A stretch of 38,073 nt of DNA from Rhodospirillales bacterium (GTDB taxonomy: Bacteria > Pseudomonadota > Gammaproteobacteria > Steroidobacterales > JAHEKG01). The notes below the pieces were generated by a model. The model had not been told where the DNA came from. It searched no databases and saw only the letters and a program-made list of their open reading frames with translations. The DNA is taken from NCBI GenBank assembly GCA_024638475.1, contig JAHEKG010000006.1, positions 1-38,073 of the forward strand. Reading direction: 5' to 3'. Within the stretch, counting starts at the first letter, position 1. Every line of letters begins with the position of its first letter. Position numbers and translations under genes: made by a program. Below, in pieces: positions 24,230 to 32,029 of this stretch.

Positions 24230-27038
24230 GCCTCTCTCCTAACTCTTGCTTGGCATAGCGTACCGGCATCAACTCGGCGAGCTGTCTCAAGCTCGCCTCG
24301 ATCCATTCGTCGTAGATGGCTTCTTTGGTTCGCTGGGCGTTGACTTCATGTAGTTCGATTGCTTGCTCCTCGAAGGGGTAAGCCTGTTCTTCGAGGAGAA
24401 TCTCGTATTGCTCCAATTCCGCCGCTGTCAGTCCCGCCGGGCGTTCGGACTCAAACAAATCTTTGCTGAATCGATGATAGAGATCGGCAATCTGAAAGGT
24501 CGCGGCCGTCGTCACCTCGGCTACCTCATAGTCTGCCGCGCGTCCGTATGCGGCCAACGCTTCTTCCATTCGCTGCTTCTTGATCTTCAGGCTTGCCTTG
24601 AGCGGAATGACCAGTCGCGTCCCGAGGAAGGCATCCCGCGCAGGTTCGGCCAGCACCAGGGCAGCCTTGGCGGCTAGGTAACGACTCCGATCGGTGCGCT
24701 CTGCGCCGGCCGCGCCGTCGGCGCGTACGATTTCGTTCAACCATTCCATCCGCCCCGCATAGTCGCCGTTCGCCTCAGCCATCTCTACGAGCTTCTGACG
24801 GGCTTCCATTGCCGGACCGAGTGGGCTCGGGTAACGCTCGATGTAGCTGGCGTAAGTGGCGCTGGCAGCGCCGGCATTACTTGCTTGCTCGTACAACTCC
24901 GCGGCTCGCCACAAAGCTTCCTGCTGCTCCTCCGGCGATGACGTCGGCGCCGAAGCGATGCGTTCGAATTCACCCGCTGCGCGTTGGCTCTGGCCCGCCT
25001 CGAGGTAGGCCACGGCCAGGTTTGCCGTTACCTCGTCAACTAATTCGTGGTCCGGGTGATTCGCCCTGAAGCCCTCTAATGCATTCGTCGCGCGAGCCCA
25101 ATCCTTCAGCTGGACGAGAGCAATGGCCGCGTCGTAGTCTGCGGTGACCCTGATAGCCGATGCCGGCGCGGCCCCAGCGACCCTGCCAAAGTGGCCCACC
25201 GCCGTTTCTAGATCGCCAGCCGCACGGGCGAGCTCGCCTTGCTTATAAATCGCCGAAGCGATGCGTTCTACAACAGCAGAATACTGATCATCCGTGGGTG
25301 CAATGTATGCCTGCAGCCGCAGATAGGCCGACTCTGCCTCCGAATAGTCGGCGAGATCGAAATTAGAGTGCGCAATAACGGTCCAAGCGGTGCGCGCATG
25401 TTTGGCTTCCACCGGCGGCTGCAGTGCAACGACCTGGGTGGCAACCTCCTTTGCCTCGACGAATTCGCCCAGCTCAAACAGCGCTTCTGAAGAGGCCGTC
25501 AAGACCGCGCCCGCCTGCTCGTGTTCGGGATAGGTTCGCGCAAATCGAAGACCACTGTCGATGCCCTGCCGATGCCAGGTGCTGCGCTCCGGCTCCGCCA
25601 GCTGCTGTTCGTGTTTCCGATACGCTAATAACGCCGCATAACCTGCCTCACCGCCCTTATCGTGAGGCGGATAAGCATATGCGGTACGTTCATACTCCAG
25701 CGCTGCACCGCCAGGGTCGCCGCTTTCGAATAACACTTCGGCAAGCAGAAAGTTGGTTTGCGGCGCCTCGCTGTCGTTCGGGAAAGATTCCAAATACCCC
25801 CGGTACCACTGCGCAGCTCGGGCGTAGTCGGAAGGCTTCTTGGAACTCTGGGCCTGCGAATGGTAATACTTGGCGAGGTCGGTAAAGTTGGTTTTGAGGT
25901 GCGCCAACACTTCGGGTTGGGTTGCCTGGTCGTGGCGCTCCCAGTATGGGCTAGTGAGCGCATAGCGTTCGACAAAGCTCTGCTTCCCTTCCAAGACCAA
26001 GGTTGCAAATTGTCCTTGTTTGTAGGCTTCGATAACTTCGACTTGAAGCAACGGCGCCTTCACATGGTAGGGATCTAGATCTACGAACGCCTGGTAAGCC
26101 TGGGCACCGTCCTGATAGCGTTCCTTTTCCAAGTAAAGATCGCCCAGGTTGGTATAGATGATGTACGTATAGGGTGGATTGCCGCGGCCACTGAGATATT
26201 CCGTGACCGAATCCGCGCCGTCGATATAAGAAAAACTGATGCTCAAGACGCGAAAGGTATCTTCGACCATCTCGCGCTCCGCGCGAGACATGTTGGCGAT
26301 CACTCGGTCCGTATCGGCCACGGAGGCGGCGTCGCTGCCGCCGTAGGGTATGAGTTTTCGATCCAGTAGCGAAAAGAACGAATCGAGACTCTCTTCATGC
26401 AACATCTGCTTGAACGACGACCATCCATGCTTGTACAGCGCTTGTTCGTAGAAGTTCGAGGCCGGCCCCATTTGGAGCACTTTGTTGTATGCCTCCTCCG
26501 CCTCCGCGTAGCGCTTGTTGACGAACAGTGCTTCACCGCGCCTGAACTGCGCCTCATCCATATGCACGGTAGCCGGGTATTCCGCGACCAGCCGATCCAG
26601 AATGTCTAATGCGCGTTGGTTATCACCCGTGACCTCATAGGCACGCGCCAACTGATAGAGAACTAGGTCGTTCTTGGCGTAATCAGGAAACGCCGCAAGC
26701 AATTGCTCGTACAAACCCACGGCACTCCCGAACGCGCTCGCTTCCAAACTTTCCAAATTGGTTACCAGCTGCTCCGCCTCACCGACTTCCAACTGTAAAT
26801 CAGCCAACCGGCGCATCGCTTCCGCGCGCAACAGCGGATCGCCCGAGGCAAGGTCGAGAAACAAGCGATAGCTTTCCATCGCCTTCGTATCGCTTTGCGG
26901 AATCTGCGAGAACGTGTCGACCTCGACCGTACGGTCCTCGAGGCTCTTGATCGTATCGGCTTCGTCGATCGAATGCTTACCCCCGCCGCCGAACGGCCAG
27001 ATGGCGGCAACCGCAACTAATCCGATCAGGGGACTCAC
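24210..27038 (-). CDS. Large TPR-repeat envelope protein of the motor operon (GltD-like by architecture)
   Basis: The 942 residues consist mostly of degenerate TPR and Sel1-like helical pairs. Examples are ALDILDRLVAEYPATVHMDE, AQFRRGEALFVNKRYAEAEEAY, GDLYLEKERYQDGAQAYQAF, NFLLAEVLFESGDPGGAALEYE and ANLAVAYLEAGQSQRAAGEFE. The N-terminus (PLIGLVAVAAIWPFGGGG) is a short hydrophobic segment that could be a signal or an anchor. The start is GTG, overlapping the stop of the preceding gene (27035-27038), with GGGGTAAG upstream. Such long TPR solenoids are protein-binding scaffolds. In Myxococcus the comparable large periplasmic TPR protein is GltD (AgnA). Direct sequence orthology is not something I can show. 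Confidence 0.82.
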   Translation of the reverse strand: MSPLIGLVAVAAIWPFGGGGKHSIDEADTIKSLEDRTVEVDTFSQIPQSDTKAMESYRLFLDLASGDPLLRAEAMRRLADLQLEVGEAEQLVTNLESLEASAFGSAVGLYEQLLAAFPDYAKNDLVLYQLARAYEVTGDNQRALDILDRLVAEYPATVHMDEAQFRRGEALFVNKRYAEAEEAYNKVLQMGPASNFYEQALYKHGWSSFKQMLHEESLDSFFSLLDRKLIPYGGSDAASVADTDRVIANMSRAEREMVEDTFRVLSISFSYIDGADSVTEYLSGRGNPPYTYIIYTNLGDLYLEKERYQDGAQAYQAFVDLDPYHVKAPLLQVEVIEAYKQGQFATLVLEGKQSFVERYALTSPYWERHDQATQPEVLAHLKTNFTDLAKYYHSQAQSSKKPSDYARAAQWYRGYLESFPNDSEAPQTNFLLAEVLFESGDPGGAALEYERTAYAYPPHDKGGEAGYAALLAYRKHEQQLAEPERSTWHRQGIDSGLRFARTYPEHEQAGAVLTASSEALFELGEFVEAKEVATQVVALQPPVEAKHARTAWTVIAHSNFDLADYSEAESAYLRLQAYIAPTDDQYSAVVERIASAIYKQGELARAAGDLETAVGHFGRVAGAAPASAIRVTADYDAAIALVQLKDWARATNALEGFRANHPDHELVDEVTANLAVAYLEAGQSQRAAGEFERIASAPTSSPEEQQEALWRAAELYEQASNAGAASATYASYIERYPSPLGPAMEARQKLVEMAEANGDYAGRMEWLNEIVRADGAAGAERTDRSRYLAAKAALVLAEPARDAFLGTRLVIPLKASLKIKKQRMEEALAAYGRAADYEVAEVTTAATFQIADLYHRFSKDLFESERPAGLTAAELEQYEILLEEQAYPFEEQAIELHEVNAQRTKEAIYDEWIEASLRQLAELMPVRYAKQELGERLVVAIQ

Positions 27039-28921
27039 GGACTTACCCCGTTCAGGCCGTCGAAATCCGTCACCGCACTAGCCGATGCGCGATCGTAAAT
27101 CGAGGCCAACGCGAATCTGGCTTGGATCATGTAGGTGTCCAGGCGGCGCTTCTGAGCGGTTAGCTCGTCAATCGCGACGTCTTCCAGGAAAGCGCGTTGC
27201 CGGCCCAGAGCATTATCGACGTTACTCGCTACCAACCCGACGCGGGGATTCAACGCCGCAACCCGAGCACTAAGTTCCGCAAACCGCTCCGGCCACTGCG
27301 CCGTTTTCTGCGATACCCTGTGGTAACGCCGCTGCCCCGTCTTGACGTCTTTGTCTAACTGGCGCAACGTTTTCGTCTGACGCCACAGCCGAGCTTTGTA
27401 ATCTCGGCTCAAGTCCCAGTACATTAGGCCCTTGAGAAACTCTTGCTTAGCCGCGATTTCCGCGACCTCGGGGTCGTCTCGGAACATTGCGAGTTTGGAT
27501 TCCATCCCCACCAACAGTTCCCAGTTCGTCTGTTCGTCTAGGGTGCCCAACGCCACGGCATCCTCGTCACGCTCAATGGCCTTCAAAGAGGTCTTCAACT
27601 CCAATAACCGGCTGCCCAGTTCATCCGGATCTGCGCTCGCCAGGCTGGCTTCGATGCGGGGCAAACGTTGCCGGTATGCAACTTCGCGAGTCGCCAGCAT
27701 GTCGTCGAAAGTATCAAGGCTCGCCACCCACTGATCCAAATTGGCTCGCATGAACATCAAATCGCGATAGTTTTTCAAGCCTTCTTGAAACCGGTGACTC
27801 GCCATCAATTCATATAAGTAACGCGTTTCCGGCGCATCGGGTAGTTCATCCAATTGCCAAAACCAACCCATACTCTTGCTCGAATCTTGCGCAAGCACCG
27901 CGGCCAATAATTCGCCATTCCTGATACTGGCGATCGATTGATCAAGACGGGTTATTTCTTCGTGAAAGGCCTCGATCGCGTCCAGGTAGTAATCGGCCGC
28001 CTGCTTGTTTGCGTCAAGCTTGGCGAGCGCGTACGGCACGGCCAATAACGACTCTTGCACGGCGGGATCGAGCAGATGGCGACGCCGCAATTCCATCCAC
28101 GGCACCAGCGCACTACGATAGTGCTCTTGCGCGCTATCCGACCAACCGACACCCAGCAGAGCCTTGGTCGAGAATGGCCCGTCAAGCCTGACCCGCTGTA
28201 ACGCCGGCCGCGCGAGTTCCGGGCGTTCCGCTTGCAGCCAGGCGTAACCTAGCGCGACGTTGGCCTTGTCCCTAAGGCCTGCCATCTCTTCCGTCCGCGG
28301 ATTCAAGCTGCCAACCTCGTCGAGCAGCGCCGTGCCTTCAGCAGTACGATTGAGCCTCACCAAAGCAACGCCCAAGTTATATCGCGAGTAGCCCGACCAT
28401 TCCTTTGGCCCTTCGAAACTCTCTAATTGCAACCGCGCTTCGTCGAAACGATCCTGTTCCATCAATACTTGAGCACGCAGCATGTGCCGCTCGGTCTCGA
28501 GCGGTCCAATGAGCTCGCCCTCAATACGATCTAACGCTGATTCAGCCTCCGCTAGGTAGCCGCGTTGGTACCAGACCTTCGCCATGAAAAACCAGGCGCG
28601 GTCACGAAACTCCGGCGATACCGCATCCTCGAGTAGGCGCTCGAAAATCTGCCCCGCCAACTTGTGTTGACCGTAGGAGAGATACAGGCCACCCAATAAT
28701 AGCTCGGCTTCCTCCGCGTGGTTGCTAACGCGATCGCGCTGTTTTGCCGTCAGCAGGTGGGTCAGGGCCGTAAAGTAGTCGTCCTGATAAAAATAGTACA
28801 GGACCTCCCCATAGTGGAGGTCCTGTACGGTAATCGCGTCGCGCCCGGCGTCTGCGCCAACGGCACTAGAACACAGGACAACCAGCAACAGGCCGCAGTT
28901 TAGGCGTAACCAGCGCCTCAC
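27035..28921 (-). CDS. TPR-repeat exported protein of the motor operon (628 aa)
   Basis: The signal peptide is RLNCGLLLVVLCSSAVGADA. TPR-like pairs follow: EVLYYFYQDDYFTALTHLLT, AEELLLGGLYLSYGQ-type units near residue 70, AWFFMAKVWYQRGYLAEAES and SRYNLGVALVRLNRTAEGTA. A helical, coiled-coil-like C-terminal half covers about residues 370-600 and is rich in Arg, Leu and Glu. It should be periplasmic or peripheral to the outer membrane. The start is GTG, with GGGAG upstream, six bases after the stop of the coiled-coil gene. A perfect 13-bp inverted repeat lies about 95-125 nt into the coding region. Role inferred from the operon: scaffold of the same envelope machine. Confidence 0.8.
   Translation of the reverse strand: MRRWLRLNCGLLLVVLCSSAVGADAGRDAITVQDLHYGEVLYYFYQDDYFTALTHLLTAKQRDRVSNHAEEAELLLGGLYLSYGQHKLAGQIFERLLEDAVSPEFRDRAWFFMAKVWYQRGYLAEAESALDRIEGELIGPLETERHMLRAQVLMEQDRFDEARLQLESFEGPKEWSGYSRYNLGVALVRLNRTAEGTALLDEVGSLNPRTEEMAGLRDKANVALGYAWLQAERPELARPALQRVRLDGPFSTKALLGVGWSDSAQEHYRSALVPWMELRRRHLLDPAVQESLLAVPYALAKLDANKQAADYYLDAIEAFHEEITRLDQSIASIRNGELLAAVLAQDSSKSMGWFWQLDELPDAPETRYLYELMASHRFQEGLKNYRDLMFMRANLDQWVASLDTFDDMLATREVAYRQRLPRIEASLASADPDELGSRLLELKTSLKAIERDEDAVALGTLDEQTNWELLVGMESKLAMFRDDPEVAEIAAKQEFLKGLMYWDLSRDYKARLWRQTKTLRQLDKDVKTGQRRYHRVSQKTAQWPERFAELSARVAALNPRVGLVASNVDNALGRQRAFLEDVAIDELTAQKRRLDTYMIQARFALASIYDRASASAVTDFDGLNGVSP
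28796..28828 (-). repeat. Perfect 13-bp hairpin inside the start of the TPR gene
   Basis: GTACAGGACCTCC (28796-28808) and GGAGGTCCTGTAC (28816-28828) pair without mismatch around the 7-nt loop CCATAGT. On the mRNA it begins about 94 nt after the GTG start and encodes VQDLHYGEVLY. It contains GGAGG on one arm, a Shine-Dalgarno-like sequence that would be hidden in the stem. Confidence 0.75.
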
Positions 28922-28927
28922 TCGATA

Positions 28928-29521
28928 CTACTCCCACTCCTTGACATAGAATTCGGGCTGCTGCTTCAATTCCCGATCGGAAATCTCAAGCTGCACATAC
29001 TTCGGCCCGATGCCTTTCTCGAACATCAGCGAGGCGCCCCTCCGGTAATCCCGCTCATGGGGGCCTTGCCCGGTGAAGATGGCCACTAGCTCATGCTCAC
29101 CGACCTTAAGATTGCCCAAATAGATTTGGTGCACCCCGCCGCGAATTAGTGCATCGACTTCGCGTCGGGTATAGAGATAGTTCGCAACCTCTTTGTTGTT
29201 GACTTTGATTTGTACCGAATCGAGGTTGAAGAAATCCCCAACGTCCATCGACACGAATAGTGCAACCTGCGTATTGGCGGGAAACAGAAGCTCTTCCTCT
29301 AGCAGGAACAGTTCCGTATTCAAGTCCAGTACTTCCTTCTTGAGCTCTTGGATATCCTGATCCAGATTCTTGAAAGAAGCCGCCGCCTGTTTGTTGGCGT
29401 TCAACGCGGCGCCGTCATCCGGATTGAAAGCCGGCGTGGCCTGTTCTTCATCCTGGCCCAATGCGTTGGGGCTCACGGCGAATGCAATCAGCATTACCGC
29501 TGTCAACCAAGCTTTAATCAT
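28928..29521 (-). CDS. Exported coiled-coil protein of the motor operon, unknown function
   Basis: After a signal peptide (MIKAWLTAVMLIAFAVSPNALG) and an acidic stretch there is a heptad-like coiled coil (AAASFKNLDQDIQELKKEV then LDLNTELFLLEEELLFPAN). A beta-rich C-terminal domain follows (TQVALFVSMDVGDFFNLDSV, KVNNKEVANYLYTRREVD, GNLKVGEHELVAIFTGQGP). I do not recognise the family. The frame is open to a GTG at 29545 that overlaps the TlpA-like stop, but ATG at 29521 has GGAG six bases upstream and starts directly at a normal signal peptide. It should be periplasmic. The C-terminal domain with VGEHELVAIFTG resembles Ig-like modules that bind other envelope proteins, as an inference. Confidence 0.75.
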   Translation of the reverse strand: MIKAWLTAVMLIAFAVSPNALGQDEEQATPAFNPDDGAALNANKQAAASFKNLDQDIQELKKEVLDLNTELFLLEEELLFPANTQVALFVSMDVGDFFNLDSVQIKVNNKEVANYLYTRREVDALIRGGVHQIYLGNLKVGEHELVAIFTGQGPHERDYRRGASLMFEKGIGPKYVQLEISDRELKQQPEFYVKEWE

Positions 29522-29541
29522 CGCTGTCTCCATACTGACAG

Positions 29542-30036
29542 TCACTCACGCAGTAGCGCCCTTAACTGTTGAAGATAAATTGTTTCGCGGCCACGCCTGT
29601 AACCCTCATTGACATGCCGGACGATGCCCTCCCGATCCACCAGGAGCATCACGGGTAATGAATCGATCTCGTACTGTTTGCTGACTTTGCGGCCATCGTC
29701 GAAGAGTACGGGATGACGCATGCCGAGGTTAGCCGCCATTTCCGCGGCATCTTCTCGCTTTCGGTCCATATTCACACTCAAGACTTGAAAACCAACTTCG
29801 CGATAACGCTGGTAAAGATCATTGAGCGCCGGCATGGACTCTCGACAATCGCCGCACCAACTGGTCCAGAAGTTGATAAGCACAACCTCGCCGCGATATT
29901 CCGAGAGGCGCAGGTTTTCACCGCCGATACTCTTGAGAACGAAATCCGGCGCCTCGGCACCGGCTAAGTCGGCAGCATTCGAGCCCACCGCAAAAAGCGA
30001 CAAGCTAACCAACAACACACAACGCCACATTGTCAT
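29542..30036 (-). CDS. TlpA-like thioredoxin-fold protein, exported
   Basis: This is a periplasmic thiol-disulfide protein. The signal peptide is MWRCVLLVSLSLFAVGSNA. The TlpA/AhpC-like core is APDFVLKSIGGENLRLSEYRG, VVLINFWTSWCGDCRESMPAL with the active-site pair WCGDC, then VLSVNMDRKREDA and IDSLPVMLLVDREGIV (cis-Pro in LPV). The redox site has Gly-Asp between the cysteines, whereas Gly-Pro is typical of thioredoxin. It is the first gene of the operon as drawn here, with ATG ATA-spaced alternatives at 30036 and 30030. AAGGA precedes it. It could keep cysteines of the envelope proteins reduced, although the downstream proteins contain few cysteines. Confidence 0.9.
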   Translation of the reverse strand: MTMWRCVLLVSLSLFAVGSNAADLAGAEAPDFVLKSIGGENLRLSEYRGEVVLINFWTSWCGDCRESMPALNDLYQRYREVGFQVLSVNMDRKREDAAEMAANLGMRHPVLFDDGRKVSKQYEIDSLPVMLLVDREGIVRHVNEGYRRGRETIYLQQLRALLRE

Positions 30037-30354
30037 CGTTCCAATCCTTGGGCTCAGTGCGCGCGTACGGCGGGCCTGGCCTGCCAGAAGTTATCTGGGC
30101 AAGACATAATTCCCGCAGCAGCAACCTTATTGCCCCCATGTGTCACTGTATGTGAGCCAGTTCTCACCCTCGCCGTCCTGGCCTAAGGGCCGTCGGGCGG
30201 GCACCGAAACTGTGATGTTATTGGGTGATAAAAGCGCACACTCACGACGGCAGGCAGATCAGTATGCATCGGCGGGGAAACCGGGTCCAAGTGTCGCCCA
30301 TAGCCAACGGCGAACCCGTCTTGGCGATCAAAAAGCGTCGCAGATCGGCGACAG
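30037..30354. other. Intergenic region between ApbE and the motor operon
   Basis: This 318-bp gap must hold the promoter for the minus-strand operon that starts with the TlpA-like gene. I find no convincing -35/-10 pair. An imperfect inverted repeat with CCAGA/TCTGG arms lies near 30081-30097. Short plus-strand frames between 30140 and 30452 have no recognisable product and no good ribosome-binding site, so I do not call a gene. Confidence 0.5.
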
Positions 30355-31368
30355 TTAGGGTGCTATGGCGGGCACCATCAGTCCGTCGGAGTAAAACAAC
30401 TGGCCTTTATCGTCCACGATCACGGCTTCGTACGCCGGCAGCTTCTGAATAATCCGGAGGCCTCGTTCTATCCCGAGTACGAACATCGCGGTCGACAGCG
30501 CATCCGTGATGGTGGCGTCGGGGCCGACTACCGTAGCGCTCTGCACGCCCATGCTCGGCATCCCGGTCGCCGGGTTGATAATGTGATGGTAGCGGACCCC
30601 GTCCTCCACGAAGAAACGTTCGTAGTCGCCGGAGGTAGAGATCGCCTCATCCACCAACGGCAAGCGAGTAACCACAGAACCTTGTTTGCGAGGATTACGA
30701 ATTCCAACTAGCCAGGGCTGCCCTCTGCGGTCACCAAGGACGCGAGTATCGCCCCCCGCGCTAAGAACCGCATGACGAACGCCCACATCACGAAGTATCG
30801 CGGCGCCGCGTTCGACAGCGTAGCCCTTGGCAATCCCTCCCAGATTCAAGCGCATTCCCGGCTTAGTAAACTGAATTTGGCGCGGATCAGCGTTGAGTTT
30901 CACAGCGCGGTAGTCGATGGCGTCGAGTCGCGCGGCGATGCTGTCCACATCGGGACGCTGGCGGGCACGGAAATCATACAAATAACCGACGCTCTCGTAA
31001 GTAATATCAAAGGCACCCTCGGTCGTTACCGATAAGGCGAGCGCGCGGCCGATCAAACCATGCAATTCGGCGCCGAGGCCGACCGGCGCAAGGCCGGCGT
31101 CGCGATTGATTCTAGACAGCTCGCTGTCAGCTTTGTAGGTACTCATTAAGCGATCGATACGAGCAAACTCGGCGATGACTGCTGCGGCCCAGGCCTTGCC
31201 CTGGATGGCATCCTCGGCCCAGAGGTCCACCGTGACCACGGTACCCATCATCGTTTTCTGCTGTCGTTGCCACTCAGCCGAGACTAGCTGCGGCGCCAGT
31301 AACAGAACCGCTTCAAGGACAAACACCGCCCAGAACTGGCCGTCACCCAGCGTTCGTCGTATGCTCAA
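30355..31368 (-). CDS. apbE: FAD:protein FMN transferase (ApbE family)
   Basis: ApbE attaches FMN covalently to threonine in target flavoproteins, usually in the periplasm. Signatures are MMGTVVTVDLWAED, LMSTYKADSELSRINRDAG, GMRLNLGGIAKGYAVERGA (flavin/AMP site), AISTSGDYERFF, HHIINPATGMPS and TDALSTAMFVLG. A signal peptide is present (FWAVFVLEAVLLLAPQLVSA). The start is unclear. The frame is open to 31482, but TTG at 31368 gives the best signal peptide and keeps it clear of the divergent LemA gene, whose ATG is only 28 bp away. ATG at 31410 would overlap LemA. No obvious target protein with a flavinylation motif is visible in the window. Confidence 0.9.
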   Translation of the reverse strand: MSIRRTLGDGQFWAVFVLEAVLLLAPQLVSAEWQRQQKTMMGTVVTVDLWAEDAIQGKAWAAAVIAEFARIDRLMSTYKADSELSRINRDAGLAPVGLGAELHGLIGRALALSVTTEGAFDITYESVGYLYDFRARQRPDVDSIAARLDAIDYRAVKLNADPRQIQFTKPGMRLNLGGIAKGYAVERGAAILRDVGVRHAVLSAGGDTRVLGDRRGQPWLVGIRNPRKQGSVVTRLPLVDEAISTSGDYERFFVEDGVRYHHIINPATGMPSMGVQSATVVGPDATITDALSTAMFVLGIERGLRIIQKLPAYEAVIVDDKGQLFYSDGLMVPAIAP

Positions 31369-31396
31369 CGGGCATTTGAATCTAGGGGTTTCCGTT

Positions 31397-31990
31397 ATGA
31401 GTTGGCTCATATTCCTTGGCGTCCTGGCCGCCATCGCCGTTTGGGCTGTTGGCATGTATAACAATTTGGTGAACTTGCGCAATCGGGTACGTAACGCTTT
31501 TTCACAAATTGATGTTCAGCTTACCCGCCGGTACGACCTAATACCTAATTTGATCGAAACGGTAAAAGGCTATATGGCCCATGAGCGTGAAACCTTGGAA
31601 GCGGTGATCAACGCCCGTAACGCGGCAGTCAACGGCCTGAAAGCGGCGGCGGCGGACCCTTCCAACGCGGAAGCCATGAAGGCGCTGGGCGGCGCGGAAG
31701 CCGCATTGGGCGGGACTTTGGGCAGGCTATTTGCCCTAGCCGAAGCATATCCCGACCTAAAGGCCAACCAGAATATGATTCAATTACAAGAGGAGCTCGC
31801 CTCCACGGAGAACAAAGTCGCTTTCTCACGGCAGGCCTTCAACGATTCAGTGATGAACTACAACAACGCGACGGAAAATTTCCCAAGCAACATCGTTGCC
31901 AATACCTTCAGCTTCAAGGCCGCCGAGTTCCTGGAAATCGAATCGGAAACCAAGCGAGAAGTGCCAAAGGTCAGCTTCGGCAAGGATTGA
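31397..31990 (+). CDS. lemA: LemA family protein
   Basis: LemA proteins are anchored by one N-terminal helix with a helical periplasmic or extracytoplasmic domain, and their genes very often accompany HtpX-like proteases, as here. The span is SWLIFLGVLAAIAVWAVGMY. The family body is clear: NNLVNLRNRVRNAFSQIDVQ, LTRRYDLIPNLIETVKGYM, HERETLEAVINARNAAVNGL, LGRLFALAEAYPDLKANQNM and AFSRQAFNDSVMNYNNATEN. At 197 residues it is of normal length. The frame is open from 31175, but ATG at 31397 begins directly before the anchor. It is divergent from apbE and lies 39 bp before the protease gene. Its biochemical role is not settled in the family. Confidence 0.93.
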   Translation: MSWLIFLGVLAAIAVWAVGMYNNLVNLRNRVRNAFSQIDVQLTRRYDLIPNLIETVKGYMAHERETLEAVINARNAAVNGLKAAAADPSNAEAMKALGGAEAALGGTLGRLFALAEAYPDLKANQNMIQLQEELASTENKVAFSRQAFNDSVMNYNNATENFPSNIVANTFSFKAAEFLEIESETKREVPKVSFGKD

Positions 31991-32029
31991 GCGGGAGCTT
32001 GCCGAATAATTGTGCCGTAGCGGGCAATC

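Noticed and set aside
30140-30452. Small plus-strand genes between the TlpA-like gene and apbE
   Set aside because: Arg-rich, low-quality products without ribosome-binding sites or family resemblance; partly antisense to apbE.
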